Below, piece after piece: positions 44,998 to 54,840 of a stretch of DNA of 64,000 bases. Where the stretch lies: contig JABDJK010000074.1 of assembly GCA_013002535.1 (NCBI GenBank), positions 1-64,000 on the forward strand. The letters are read 5' to 3'. Source of the DNA: Hyphococcus sp. (GTDB taxonomy: Bacteria; Pseudomonadota; Alphaproteobacteria; Caulobacterales; Parvularculaceae). A program made the translations under genes and the position numbers. Each line of letters starts with the position of its first letter. The stretch's first letter is position 1. Under the pieces are notes generated by a model. It saw only the letters and a program-made list of their open reading frames with translations, searched no databases and had not been told where the DNA came from.

Positions 44998-46616
44998 CGG
45001 TCTTTCAAAGCAAAATATCGACAAGCAGCGACGCCTATCGCCAAAACTATGATGAGATGAAGGCGCTCGTAGACAAGCTCAAAGAACTAAACGCTCGCGC
45101 ACCGGCAAAGTCCGCCAGCCGCAAAGAGCGATTTGAAAATCGCGGGCAGCTATTGCCGCGTGAACGCCTTGCGCGCCTCCTTGACCCTGGCATGCCGTAT
45201 TTCGAGATTTCCAATCTCGCCGGATATCTTCTCGATACGGAGCAAGAAGAAAAATCGGTTCCCGGCTCGACCATTATGTCCGGCATCGGTTTTATCAACG
45301 GCGCACGCTGCGTCATCGTCAATGACGATAGCGCCATCAAGGCTGGCGCCATGACGGTCGCCGGCGGCTATCGACTTCAGCGCGGCCAGGAAATCGCGCT
45401 CAAACAAAAACTACCGTTCATTCATCTCGTCGAAAGCGCCGGCGGGGACTTGATCAACTACAGCGTCGAAGGGTTCTTGCGCGGCGGCACATTATTCGCG
45501 AACCTTGCGCGGCTTTCGGCGGCGGGCCTGCCCGTCATTGCGGTGTTGCACGGCTCATCGACTGCGGGCGGCGCCTATATGCCGGGCCTTTCGGATTATG
45601 TGATCGCTGTTAAAGATCGCGGCAAGGCGTTCCTCGCGGGACCGCCGCTCCTTAAAGCCGCAACCGGCGAGATCGCCACCGACGAAGAACTCGGCGGCGC
45701 AGAAATGCACGCCAGCATATCCGGCCTTGTGGAATACCTCGCCGAAGATGACGGCGAAGCAGTGTTGATTGCCCGCGAGATCGTCCAGCGTCTCGACTGG
45801 AACCGCCGATGTCCCGCACTCGAAACCGGCGACGTTCGCGAGCCCATCTATGACCCTGACGAAATACTCGGGATTGTCCCAACCGACTATCGAAAACCCT
45901 ACGACGTTCGAGAAGTCGTCGCGCGCGTCGTGGACGGCTCCGACTTTTCTGACTTCAAACCGGGGTATGGCGTTTCAACAGTGTGCCTACAGGCAGAAAT
46001 TTACGGCATGCCCTGCGGTATTATCGGCAATAACGGTCCGATTGACCCCGACGGCGCGACGAAAGCCGCACAATTCATTCAGCTCTGCGATCAGGCGGAC
46101 ACGCCGCTTGTCTTTTTGCAAAATACCACCGGCTATCTCGTCGGCAAGCAATACGAACAAGCCGGCATGATCAAGCATGGCTCAAAAATGATTCAGGCCG
46201 TCACGAATGTCGGTATACCGCGCATCACGTTCATGATCGGCGCGAGTTACGGCGCTGGAAATTATGGCATGTGCGGGCGCGGCTATGACCCGGACTTCTG
46301 CGTCACCTGGCCCAACGCATCAACTGGAGTCATGGGCGGCGAACAGGCGGCGCAAGTCATGTCAATTGTCGCTGAAGGACAGGCCGCGGCGAAGGGAACC
46401 GAGGTCAATCGCGAGCAACTCGCCATACAGGAAAAGATGCTGACCCATATGTTCAATCGGCAGGCGGGCGCTTTTTATACATCGGGTCATCTATGCGATG
46501 ACGGCATGATCGATCCCCGCGACACACGAAAGACGCTCGGCTTTCTTTTGGCGACGACCTGGGAAGCGCGCAACCGCACTGTCAAACCGAACAGTTTTGG
46601 CGTTGCAAGAATGTAG
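44994..46616 (+). CDS. Acyl-CoA carboxylase carboxyltransferase subunit (AtuC/MccB-like)
   Basis: A 540-residue biotin-dependent carboxyltransferase of the methylcrotonyl-/geranyl-CoA carboxylase beta family. The crotonase-like halves show LVESAGGDLINYSVEGFLRGG, GSSTAGGAYMPGLSDY, FLAGPPLLKAATGE and the C-terminal GRGYDPDFCVTWPNASTGVMGGEQAAQVM. It carboxylates an acyl-CoA with the biotin supplied by the alpha subunit at 47531. Geranyl-CoA is favoured by the AtuA neighbour, methylcrotonyl-CoA is the alternative. The ATG at 44994 overlaps the AtuA stop. Confidence 0.9.
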   Translation: MTVFQSKISTSSDAYRQNYDEMKALVDKLKELNARAPAKSASRKERFENRGQLLPRERLARLLDPGMPYFEISNLAGYLLDTEQEEKSVPGSTIMSGIGFINGARCVIVNDDSAIKAGAMTVAGGYRLQRGQEIALKQKLPFIHLVESAGGDLINYSVEGFLRGGTLFANLARLSAAGLPVIAVLHGSSTAGGAYMPGLSDYVIAVKDRGKAFLAGPPLLKAATGEIATDEELGGAEMHASISGLVEYLAEDDGEAVLIAREIVQRLDWNRRCPALETGDVREPIYDPDEILGIVPTDYRKPYDVREVVARVVDGSDFSDFKPGYGVSTVCLQAEIYGMPCGIIGNNGPIDPDGATKAAQFIQLCDQADTPLVFLQNTTGYLVGKQYEQAGMIKHGSKMIQAVTNVGIPRITFMIGASYGAGNYGMCGRGYDPDFCVTWPNASTGVMGGEQAAQVMSIVAEGQAAAKGTEVNREQLAIQEKMLTHMFNRQAGAFYTSGHLCDDGMIDPRDTRKTLGFLLATTWEARNRTVKPNSFGVARM

Positions 46617-46625
46617 GGGCAGAAC

Positions 46626-47429
46626 ATGATAAAACTTCCGGACACAGCAGCAATCATTCTGGAGCGCGACGGCGGCTGGCTCACGATCTGGTTTAACACG
46701 CCTGCCAATCGGAATGCGTTATCTGATCAATTGGTCTCGGAAGTCTCCGCGACGCTTGACGCCGTCAAGGATGACCGTAGCATTCGTGGGATAACGCTGC
46801 GCGGAAAAGGCGGCGTCTTTTGCGCTGGCGCCGATTTAAAAGCATTTCAAGCCGGGCTATCGGGAACGCTGACCCATGAAGGCGCCATGGCGATTAATCG
46901 TGGCGCGGGAGAACTCTTCGCGAAAATAAACAACACGCCGCAAGTCGTTGTTGTTTTGATTGAAGGCGCTGCGATAGCCGGCGGTTTGGGCCTTGCCTGT
47001 TGCGCAGACGTTATTGCCGTAACCAAAGACGCGAAATTTTCCCTGACGGAAACTCAGATCGGCATTCCGCCAGCGCAGATCGCACCCCACGTCGTTCGCC
47101 GCGTCGGCATGACCACCGCGCGCGAAATTATGCTGACGGGCGCGCGCTTCAAAGGCGACGAAGCCCACGAAATCGGCATTGCCAACTTCCTTGCTGATGA
47201 CGCGGCGGGCCTTGATGCGATCGAGGCAAAAGTGCGTGAAGGCGTCATGCGCTGCGCGCCGGGCGCTAACGCCTTGACCAAAGAAATCCTGCTCGCAGCG
47301 CCGAAACTTACTTCAGACGAAATGCTGGACTTTGCAGCTAACCGATTTGCCAGCGCGATTCTAAGCGACGAAGGCCGCGAGGGCATTGCGTCATTTATCG
47401 AGAAACGCAAACCAGAATGGGCGGAATAG
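46626..47429 (+). CDS. Enoyl-CoA hydratase/isomerase family protein (AtuE-like)
   Basis: A 267-residue crotonase. Oxyanion-hole motifs RGKGGVFCAGADLKAFQAG and IEGAAIAGGLGLACCADV are seen. Position between the carboxylase subunits matches AtuE (isohexenylglutaconyl-CoA hydratase) or LiuC of the leucine route. ATG 46626 is seven bases after the previous stop with GGGGCAGAAC before it. Confidence 0.87.
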   Translation: MIKLPDTAAIILERDGGWLTIWFNTPANRNALSDQLVSEVSATLDAVKDDRSIRGITLRGKGGVFCAGADLKAFQAGLSGTLTHEGAMAINRGAGELFAKINNTPQVVVVLIEGAAIAGGLGLACCADVIAVTKDAKFSLTETQIGIPPAQIAPHVVRRVGMTTAREIMLTGARFKGDEAHEIGIANFLADDAAGLDAIEAKVREGVMRCAPGANALTKEILLAAPKLTSDEMLDFAANRFASAILSDEGREGIASFIEKRKPEWAE

Positions 47430-47449
47430 AATGAATATTTTATTCTGCA

Positions 47450-47516
47450 CATTCCCACGAAAGCGGGAATCCATAATCGCTTTAACATGGATCCCCGCTT
47501 TCATGGCGGTGAGCGG
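47450..47516. repeat. Palindromic intergenic repeat inside the atu-type operon
   Basis: CATTCCCACGAAAGCGGGAATCC (47450-47472), then GGATCCCCGCTTTCATGGCGGTGAGCGG (47490-47516): a pair of inverted ATTCCC/GGGAAT units between the hydratase and biotin-carboxylase genes. It may fold in the polycistronic mRNA. Confidence 0.6.
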
Positions 47517-47530
47517 AATTGGAGCTCTCG

Positions 47531-49549
47531 ATGCCAATTAAAAATAACATCTTCAACACCATCCTCATCGCCAATCGCGGCGAGATCGCCTGCCGCGTGA
47601 TACGCACCGCGAAGGCGATGGGCCTGCGCACCGTTGCGGTATATTCCGATGCGGATGCAAATTCGCTGCACGTCAAAATGGCGAACGACGCCGTCAATAT
47701 CGGACCGGCGCCTGTCAGCGATTCCTATTTGTGCATCGACAAAATTATCGAAGCCTCAAAAGCGACTGGCGCAGGCGCGATACACCCAGGCTATGGTTTT
47801 CTTTCCGAAAACGCGGGCTTCGCCAAAGCCTGCGCGGACGCCGGAATAATTTTCATCGGCCCAACGCCCGACGCCATCGAGATTATGGGCGACAAGGCAA
47901 AGGCCAAACGCCGCATGATTGACGCCGGTGTTCCGTGTGTGCCGGGTTATCAGGGCGAAGACCAGTCTGACGCGACGTTGCTGAAAGAAGCAGACGCCAT
48001 TGGCTTTCCCATCATGGTCAAAGCAGCCGCTGGCGGCGGAGGGCGCGGTATGCGTTTGGTTGAGGAAAAATCGACCCTCGCCGACGCCATCAAAACCGCG
48101 CGCTCGGAAGCCGAAAACGCATTCGGGTCCGTCGATCTCATTCTGGAGCGCGCCGTTATTGAGCCGCGCCATGTCGAATTACAAATCTTCGCCGACTCGC
48201 ACGGCAATGTCATCCATCTCGGCGAGCGCGATTGTTCAGTGCAGCGCCGTCACCAGAAAGTCATTGAGGAAGCGCCCTCACCTGTCGTGAATCCAGACTT
48301 GCGCGAGCGCATGGGCGCGGCCGCTGTTAAAGCAGCGAGAGACATCAACTATGTCGGCGCTGGCACCGTGGAGTTTCTTCTCGACGCATCGGACAAATTC
48401 TATTTCCTTGAAATGAATACGCGCCTGCAAGTTGAACACCCGGTTACCGAAATGGTGACGGGCCTCGATCTCGTCGCCATGCAAATCCGTGTGGCGCGCG
48501 GCGAAAAAATGGGGCTCGAACAAAAAGACGTGTCGCTAAACGGTCACGCCATCGAAGCGCGGCTCTACGCCGAAGATGTTGGCGCCGGGTTCCTGCCGGC
48601 GACGGGCCGGGTTGATTTCTGGCGCCCCGAAAACAGCGACAGCGTCCGCACCGACGCCGGAATTGAGACCGGCAATGAAGTCTCTCCCTACTATGATCCG
48701 ATGATTGCGAAAATCATCGCCCATGGCGCGACACGTGACGAGGCGCGGCGCAAATTGATCGGCGCCCTCGACGAGACAGCCATCTTTGGCGTCACGACCA
48801 ACCGGAGGTTTCTCATCGAGGTGTTATCGCGCGATCAGTTCATGAATGACGGGCCGACCACCGCCTTTATTGCGCAGAATTTTACGGATGAAGACTTGAC
48901 GTCGCCGGCGCTGTCAAAAGACGACGCCGCAATCGCCGCCGTGCTCCTTTTTCATGAGCAGCGCCGCATCGCAATGGCGCAAAGTAAAACCGCGCAAGCC
49001 GCCTTGTGCAATTGGGCAAGCGCCACAAAAATCGAAACGCCTTTTCAATTCGAAGTCAATGGTGAAATGATTGACCAAACGGTCGCGCCTCGCAGCGCAA
49101 ATGCGTACTGCGTTAGGAACGGTGACGAACAATTCGAAATTGATATTGATAAAATTTCCGATAACGATGCGACGCTGTCCGCCAACGATGCCCGCAAACA
49201 AATCACATTCAATTACCCGGCGTCGGCGCCCCCTGCTGCGCGCATTCAACTATCAACTGACGGGTGTGATTTTGACCTGACCAATCTTAATGCGGTTTTT
49301 TCTTTGACGAGTGACGCAAGCGGCGCTGGCGCAGTTCTCGCGCCTATGCACGGGCTCCTCGTTGAACTATTCGCGAAGCCGGGACAAAGCGTAGCCAAGG
49401 GCGAAAAACTCGCCGTACTGGAGGCCATGAAGATGCAACATGAACTGGTTGCCGACATTAAAGGCATCGTCGGCGAAATTCACTTTGCCGCGGGTGATCA
49501 GGCGCCTGCGGGCGGGCTCCTCATGGAAATTAAATCGGGCGAGGACTAG
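47531..49549 (+). CDS. Acyl-CoA carboxylase biotin carboxylase/carrier subunit (AtuF/MccA-like)
   Basis: A 672-residue biotin carboxylase with carrier domain. ATP-grasp core (about 5-450): KAAAGGGGRGMRLVE, CSVQRRHQKVIEEAP, FLEMNTRLQVEHPVTEMV. The C-terminal biotinyl domain ends in LEAMKMQHEL with the modified lysine. ATG 47531 follows GGAGCTC. It charges biotin with CO2 for the carboxyltransferase two genes upstream. A palindromic repeat separates it from the hydratase gene. Confidence 0.93.
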   Translation: MPIKNNIFNTILIANRGEIACRVIRTAKAMGLRTVAVYSDADANSLHVKMANDAVNIGPAPVSDSYLCIDKIIEASKATGAGAIHPGYGFLSENAGFAKACADAGIIFIGPTPDAIEIMGDKAKAKRRMIDAGVPCVPGYQGEDQSDATLLKEADAIGFPIMVKAAAGGGGRGMRLVEEKSTLADAIKTARSEAENAFGSVDLILERAVIEPRHVELQIFADSHGNVIHLGERDCSVQRRHQKVIEEAPSPVVNPDLRERMGAAAVKAARDINYVGAGTVEFLLDASDKFYFLEMNTRLQVEHPVTEMVTGLDLVAMQIRVARGEKMGLEQKDVSLNGHAIEARLYAEDVGAGFLPATGRVDFWRPENSDSVRTDAGIETGNEVSPYYDPMIAKIIAHGATRDEARRKLIGALDETAIFGVTTNRRFLIEVLSRDQFMNDGPTTAFIAQNFTDEDLTSPALSKDDAAIAAVLLFHEQRRIAMAQSKTAQAALCNWASATKIETPFQFEVNGEMIDQTVAPRSANAYCVRNGDEQFEIDIDKISDNDATLSANDARKQITFNYPASAPPAARIQLSTDGCDFDLTNLNAVFSLTSDASGAGAVLAPMHGLLVELFAKPGQSVAKGEKLAVLEAMKMQHELVADIKGIVGEIHFAAGDQAPAGGLLMEIKSGED

Positions 49550-49551
49550 CA

Positions 49552-50364
49552 ATGTTGCAAGAAGCGAAAGACTTTCGCGACGAATGTGACGCATTGGCGA
49601 ATATTCTAGTTGACGCTGATAACGCGGTGCTCGCAACTGTCACGCAGTTTAAAGACTGGACCATTGAAGACGTCATCGGCCACTTGCATGTCTGGAATAT
49701 TGCCGCCGGGCTAACGCTTGAATCACGCGAAAATTTCCAACCCTTTATAGAATTTGCCGGACAGCGCCTGCTTGCCGGCAAGAGCCATCCGGAAATGCAG
49801 CGCGAATGGCTAAACGATAACCTTGATGGTGCGGAGGGCCAAAACCTCTTTGACGCATGGCGCGCATATTATCCGATACTCGCCGAAGCTTATGGCGCCG
49901 CCGATCCGGACCATCGCGTCGCCTGGGCCGGTCCGGACATGACCGTGCGTTCGAAAATTGTAGCGCGGCAAATGGAGGCCTGGGCCCATGGGCAAGAGAT
50001 CTTCGACATTCTCGGGAAGACCCGAGAAGACGGCGACCGCATCAAAAACATCTGCGACCTCGGCGTGCGCACATACAGTTTCTGCTTTCGCAATCGCGGC
50101 GAGGAACCGCCACAGCCGAAACCATTCGTAAGACTGACGGCGCCTTCCGGCAAAATTTGGGAATGGAATGAACCAAGCGACGATCAACTTGTTTTAGGCG
50201 GCGCAATAGAGTTCGCGCAAGTCGTGACGCAAACGCGAAACATCGAAGATACATCAATTAAAGCGGACGGCTATAACGCCAACCGCTGGATGGCCATCGC
50301 CCAGTGCTTCGCCGGCGCGCCGGAAACACCGCCCGTTCCCGGCGTGCGTTTCAAAGTGAGCTAA
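49552..50364 (+). CDS. TIGR03084-like DinB/MDMPI-fold protein
   Basis: A 270-residue protein of the TIGR03084 type (four-helix mycothiol/DinB-like fold): VTQFKDWTIEDVIGHLHVWNIAAGL with a metal-type histidine, and QMEAWAHGQEIFD. Catalytic activity is unknown. It follows the carboxylase alpha gene by two bases and is therefore translationally coupled, suggesting a partner role in the same acyl-CoA route. Rare in literature; confidence in the family is moderate. Confidence 0.75.
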   Translation: MLQEAKDFRDECDALANILVDADNAVLATVTQFKDWTIEDVIGHLHVWNIAAGLTLESRENFQPFIEFAGQRLLAGKSHPEMQREWLNDNLDGAEGQNLFDAWRAYYPILAEAYGAADPDHRVAWAGPDMTVRSKIVARQMEAWAHGQEIFDILGKTREDGDRIKNICDLGVRTYSFCFRNRGEEPPQPKPFVRLTAPSGKIWEWNEPSDDQLVLGGAIEFAQVVTQTRNIEDTSIKADGYNANRWMAIAQCFAGAPETPPVPGVRFKVS

Positions 50365-50368
50365 GCGA

Positions 50369-51925
50369 TTGAACTCCGACGACGAAAAAAGTGGATTGGC
50401 GCCCGATAATGAGATTAATTCGCTGATTGACGCGCTCGCGCGCCGTGAATTCTCCGCAGTTATCGCAAAATCCACCGCTCTCGCGTATAAATATCCAAAA
50501 GATTATTTGGCGCATCACGTTCTCGGCGCAGCGCTCGCGGGCAACGGCGAGCATCAAAAGGCGATCGAGTATTTAAGAAAAGCCGTTCGTTTAAATCACG
50601 AAGCGCTTGAGTCGCTGAACGCGCTCGGCATGTCGTTGCGAGCTGAACGCCAATATTATGAGGCCGCTGCGGTTTTTTCGAAAGCGATTGAAATGGCGCC
50701 AAACGCCGCCGTTTTGCGAAACAATTATGGCAACACACTAAAAGATTTGAACCGTTACGATGATGCAATCAATGAGTTCCGACGTGCGATCGCTGACAAT
50801 CCGCGTTTTCCCGTTGCCTATAAGAACCTCGGTGCGGCGCTCACTGAAATCGGCGAGACTGAAGATGCGATATATGCGTATGAAAAGGCGGTAGAACTCG
50901 CGCCTGCATATGCCGACGCGCATTACGGTCTCGCCATGCTAAAGAATTTTTCCGACGGTGACGTGCAGCTTTCCCTTTTACAACAACTTCAGGAAAAAGC
51001 AGATCTCCCAAACATTGACCGCGCCAACATCGCTTTCGCTCTAGCGAAGGCCAATGATGACGTCGGCAAAAATGAAACCGCGTTTCAATTATACACGGAT
51101 GCAAATGCGTATCGGCGCGCCGATATAATTTACGACATTAAAAAGGATCGGCAGCAATTTACGCAAATACACAAAGCATTTGCAGACATGGACCAACCAA
51201 AAAACGCAAGCGATACTCTGTCGCAACCGCGCCCGGTATTTATTGTCGGTATGCCGCGCTCTGGCACCACATTGGCCGAACAGATTCTCGCAAGTCATAC
51301 TGATATTTACGGTGCAGGCGAATTGACGGCGTTGAATGAGTCAATAATAAAAACGTCATGGAAAAGCGAAGGCATAACGCCAGCCGTGATCAATAATGTC
51401 CGGGCGCAATATCAAGAAGCTATTACGCGCTTGAACATTGGAGCCCCGGTCGTCACCGACAAAATGCCGCTCAATTTTCTGTGGATCGGATTTATAATTT
51501 TGGCGTTGCCCGAAGCGAAGATCATTCACGTAAGGCGTGACCCGCGTGCGACTTGCTGGTCTATTTTTAAACAGAATTTTGGCGGCGACGGAAATGGATT
51601 TGCGTTTGATCTTCGCGATGTCGTTGATTTCTACCTCCTTTACTCGGAATATATGACTTTCTGGGCTGAAAAATTCCCCGGCCGTATTTATGATCTTGAT
51701 TATGATCGCCTTACAAAAGACCCCGAATGCGAAATGCGAGACCTCGTTGCTGCGGCAGGTCTTGGTTGGCAGGATTCCTGTAGTAAATTCTACGAATCGA
51801 AACGCGCCGTTTCAACTGCGTCGGCCGCCCAAGTCAGAAAGACGGTTTATTCAGGCAGCTCTGACGAGTGGCGGCGATACGAAAAACTTCTGGCGCCGTA
51901 TTTCAATGAACTACCCGGTAGGTGA
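50369..51925 (+). CDS. TPR-sulfotransferase protein
   Basis: A 518-residue protein with four or five TPR repeats (about 45-190, for example HVLGAALAGNGEHQKAIEYL and YKNLGAALTEIGETEDAIYAY) joined to a C-terminal sulfotransferase domain whose PAPS-binding loop is MPRSGTT (295-301); later HVRRDPRATCWSIF supplies the 3'-phosphate motif. Such fusions modify lipids, glycans or proteins with sulfate. A TTG start at 50369 is used because no ATG lies upstream in frame. Its end overlaps the convergent MFS gene by 15 bases. Confidence 0.86.
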   Translation: MNSDDEKSGLAPDNEINSLIDALARREFSAVIAKSTALAYKYPKDYLAHHVLGAALAGNGEHQKAIEYLRKAVRLNHEALESLNALGMSLRAERQYYEAAAVFSKAIEMAPNAAVLRNNYGNTLKDLNRYDDAINEFRRAIADNPRFPVAYKNLGAALTEIGETEDAIYAYEKAVELAPAYADAHYGLAMLKNFSDGDVQLSLLQQLQEKADLPNIDRANIAFALAKANDDVGKNETAFQLYTDANAYRRADIIYDIKKDRQQFTQIHKAFADMDQPKNASDTLSQPRPVFIVGMPRSGTTLAEQILASHTDIYGAGELTALNESIIKTSWKSEGITPAVINNVRAQYQEAITRLNIGAPVVTDKMPLNFLWIGFIILALPEAKIIHVRRDPRATCWSIFKQNFGGDGNGFAFDLRDVVDFYLLYSEYMTFWAEKFPGRIYDLDYDRLTKDPECEMRDLVAAAGLGWQDSCSKFYESKRAVSTASAAQVRKTVYSGSSDEWRRYEKLLAPYFNELPGR

Positions 51926-53188
51926 CTGTGCATGTGTAGCTACAGGCACCGCATCGATATTGCGTGCAAGATAAAGCGCGCCGAGGGCAAATACCTTCAG
52001 GAGACAAGGAAAACCGGCGTAACCGAGGCTGAGGGCAAATAACGCGTCTTGCGAATTGCCCTCGCCCGGCGCGTAACCGGCAAACGCCAGCATCGGCAAA
52101 ACAACGCCCGCAGCGATCGCCAATGACGCCTTCGTGAGAAACCCCCAGACGCCAAATGCTTTTCCGGCGCCAGCGTCTATTGCCTGCAGGCGGGATGACA
52201 AGATCGCGGGCATCAGGGTCAGGTCGGCGCTAAGCGCCGCGCCGGACGCAGCAGAAATAATCGCGAACTTCACGCCGTCGCCGACGCCCAAAGGAATTGC
52301 GAGGGCGAAAATCAAAATCGACAGCGCCATCCCCGCCATCAGGGAGCGCCGCATGCCGAAGCGCGAGGCGGCGCGCGCCCAGAGCGGCGCCGCCAATCCG
52401 GCGCTTAAGAAAAACACCAGCAACAGGACGCCCGCCATATCAGGCGCTGCGAGCCGGTCACTGACGTAAAACAGAAATAACGTCGAGGTGACGCCGATAG
52501 GCAAGGTGTTGAGCAGCCCGATAGCAAAGATTTTCCTAAGCTGCCCGTCACGAAACAAATATAAAAACCCGCGACCGTCTTGCGGGAATGAACCGCCAAG
52601 GGGCCAGACATTGCGCATCAGGATGACTGCGATTGCCAGATATGCGACAAACAACATCGCATAAGTACCGTAACTCGATGCGAGATCGCCGCCGATCAAA
52701 CTGGGCGCCGCAGACGCAGCGCAAACGCCGGCCAGTATTCCAGTCTCGCGCCATGCCGAAACTTGTGCGTGATTGCCATAATTGGCGCGGCCAATCCCGA
52801 CGCCGGTACTGTAGAATAGAATTTGCAAACCACTAAAGCCGGTGAAAACTATGATCGACGCAATGATGAGCTGCGCTTGCGGTGAGAACGGTGTCGAAGC
52901 TGCGAACAACAAAGATACGCCAGTCCCGAGCGCCAACGCGAAAAAAATCGCAATGGTTCGACGCGCTTGCGAAAATTTCTCGACGAGCGTTCCAATCAAC
53001 GGGTCCTGAACAAAGTCAATCGCGCGCACCGCCAATAGAGTCGCGCCGATAACAGCGATATCCATGCCGTGAATGTCAGCGTAAAATTTCGGCGCGTGGA
53101 TATAAATAGGCGGCCCGGCGAATGCGATCGCCGATCCGAACAGCGCATATCTGGCAAATGTTCCGCGACCAATGGCGGCGTCAGACAT
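51911..53188 (-). CDS. MFS transporter, GPH/MelB-like
   Basis: A 425-residue 12-helix transporter of the major facilitator superfamily, similar to glycoside-pentoside-hexuronide type carriers (AIDFVQDPLIGTLVE near residue 50, and QVSAWRETGILAG). ATG 53188 overlaps the upstream gene. As the last gene of the sigmaE-type operon it may export or import a lipid-related compound; the substrate is unknown. Such MFS genes occur in other ChrR-linked operons. Confidence 0.82.
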   Translation of the reverse strand: MSDAAIGRGTFARYALFGSAIAFAGPPIYIHAPKFYADIHGMDIAVIGATLLAVRAIDFVQDPLIGTLVEKFSQARRTIAIFFALALGTGVSLLFAASTPFSPQAQLIIASIIVFTGFSGLQILFYSTGVGIGRANYGNHAQVSAWRETGILAGVCAASAAPSLIGGDLASSYGTYAMLFVAYLAIAVILMRNVWPLGGSFPQDGRGFLYLFRDGQLRKIFAIGLLNTLPIGVTSTLFLFYVSDRLAAPDMAGVLLLVFFLSAGLAAPLWARAASRFGMRRSLMAGMALSILIFALAIPLGVGDGVKFAIISAASGAALSADLTLMPAILSSRLQAIDAGAGKAFGVWGFLTKASLAIAAGVVLPMLAFAGYAPGEGNSQDALFALSLGYAGFPCLLKVFALGALYLARNIDAVPVATHAQSPTG

Positions 53189-53696
53189 CTTCGCCGCGCA
53201 GGATCGCTCCCCGTTCTGCGTCGCGGGACTGATCACTTAGCCAAATACCGAAAAATGCGTCGCGAAACCCGGGATATTCGATGTCGCAGCGTTTCTCGCC
53301 GTTATAGAAAAACGACGCTTCATTCTCGCCCGTCGAAACACCAGTGATGACGTCGCCCTTTTCGACGTCGGCAAAACAGGCCGTCAGCGGCGCACGGGCG
53401 TCTTCGATCTCTTCTTCTTCACGATCGGTCAGACGCGCCATTTCAATGATCGCTGCATTAGTGATCCGTTCCGCTGAGAAACTTCGTAAATATTGCAGAG
53501 ATAGAGCGAACGGGTCGTCCCAAGAGAACGCTTCGCCGGCTGTCCAGAGCGTCGCATCATAGAGTTTGAAGATCGCTTTCTTATATCGCACCTCGCCCAG
53601 TTTCATTGCGTCCGGCAAGATTTCAGAAACTTCGGCGGGCTTCGCCATCGCACCCAGAAAAAGAGAAGCGAAAAAACACAGAACAATTTTACGCAT
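53181..53696 (-). CDS. Chalcone-isomerase-like exported protein
   Basis: A 171-residue protein with an N-terminal signal peptide (MRKIVLCFFASLFLGAMAKP). The chalcone-isomerase-like fold is suggested by KLGEVRYKKAIFKLYDATLW and the later YPGFRDAFFGIWLSD. Bacterial members probably bind fatty acids instead of flavonoids. It lies between the cyclopropane-synthase and MFS genes and overlaps both. Confidence 0.8.
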   Translation of the reverse strand: MRKIVLCFFASLFLGAMAKPAEVSEILPDAMKLGEVRYKKAIFKLYDATLWTAGEAFSWDDPFALSLQYLRSFSAERITNAAIIEMARLTDREEEEIEDARAPLTACFADVEKGDVITGVSTGENEASFFYNGEKRCDIEYPGFRDAFFGIWLSDQSRDAERGAILRGEDV

Positions 53697-54840
53697 GTTT
53701 TAATTCTACCTGTATGACGTTGGTGCGGCGCTCACCGGCGAATGCGGCGGCGCAGATATTAAGATAATATCGCCAGCTGCGAATAAAACTATCGCCATAA
53801 CCGAGCGCGCGAATTTTTTCTTCGTTTTCATCGAACCGTGATCGCCAATAGCGCAGCGTCTTGGCGTAATCGGGACCGAAACGGAAAACTTCTCCGGCCG
53901 AAAGACCTGCCCGCGCTGCTTGATCGCGAATCACATTGGGCGACAACAACATACCGCCGGGAAATGTATATTGGCGAATGTAATCTGATCGGTTTCGATA
54001 ACGCTCGAACGCATCATCTTCGACAATGATCGCCTGTATAGCGGCTCGCCCGCCATCGGCAAGGCGTTGCTTCAATGTCGAGAAATATGTCGGCCAATAT
54101 TTCTCGCCTACAGCCTCAACCATCTCGATTGATATGATTGAATCGAACTTGCCGTTCACATCGCGATAATCCTGCAAGCGAATATCCGCGCGACCGTTAA
54201 GGCGCTTTAATGCAAAATTATGCTGTGCATCGGAGACAGTAATGGCTGTAACGTCGCGGCCCTGATCAGCGGCGCGTTCGGCGAGCCCGCCCCATCCGCA
54301 ACCAATTTCCAGAACCCGTTCCCCTGGCGCGTACGATAATAGCCGATCGTATTTCTGGTGCTGTGCATCAACAATCGGGTCATCTTCATTTTTGAAGATC
54401 GCGCTTGAATACGTCATCGTATCGTCGAGCCAGATCGAATAAAATTCATTACCAACATCGTAATGGGCGCGAATGTTCTTACGGCTTCCCGTACGGCTGT
54501 TCCGGCGCAAAAATCGGTTGTTCAACAAAAACCCAAGGCGCGACCAGAATGACCCGGCGGCAATGCGGCTCAGCGCGTTGTCATTTGCAAGGATTACCTC
54601 GATCAAGGCTTCAAGATCAGGACTGTTCCACCAGCCATCGCTATAAGACTCACCCAACCCGATATCGCCACGCTGTAGAACAGCCCTGACAAAGCGCCAG
54701 TCATCAATATGAAGTTCGCCCTTTGGCGCGCCCTCGCCAAAGGTGCGGCGCCGGCCTTTCGGGTCGACGACTTCAATTTCTCCGGCTTTGATGGTTTCAC
54801 AAATTTTATAAAACGCATAAGCGCGCGGATCACGGGTCAC
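53689..54840 (-). CDS. Cyclopropane-fatty-acyl-phospholipid synthase family methyltransferase
   Basis: A 383-residue SAM-dependent CFA synthase family enzyme. Motifs: AHYDVGNEFY (125-134), TMTYSSAIF (141-149), SAM loop VLEIGCGWGG (176-185) and YIRQYTFPGGMLLSP. It transfers a methyl or methylene group to a double bond of membrane lipids. Its membership of a ChrR-linked operon points to UfaM-type methylation on the way to furan fatty acids rather than stress cyclopropanation; both are possible. Overlaps its neighbours by four and eight bases. Confidence 0.92.
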   Translation of the reverse strand: MTRDPRAYAFYKICETIKAGEIEVVDPKGRRRTFGEGAPKGELHIDDWRFVRAVLQRGDIGLGESYSDGWWNSPDLEALIEVILANDNALSRIAAGSFWSRLGFLLNNRFLRRNSRTGSRKNIRAHYDVGNEFYSIWLDDTMTYSSAIFKNEDDPIVDAQHQKYDRLLSYAPGERVLEIGCGWGGLAERAADQGRDVTAITVSDAQHNFALKRLNGRADIRLQDYRDVNGKFDSIISIEMVEAVGEKYWPTYFSTLKQRLADGGRAAIQAIIVEDDAFERYRNRSDYIRQYTFPGGMLLSPNVIRDQAARAGLSAGEVFRFGPDYAKTLRYWRSRFDENEEKIRALGYGDSFIRSWRYYLNICAAAFAGERRTNVIQVELKHA

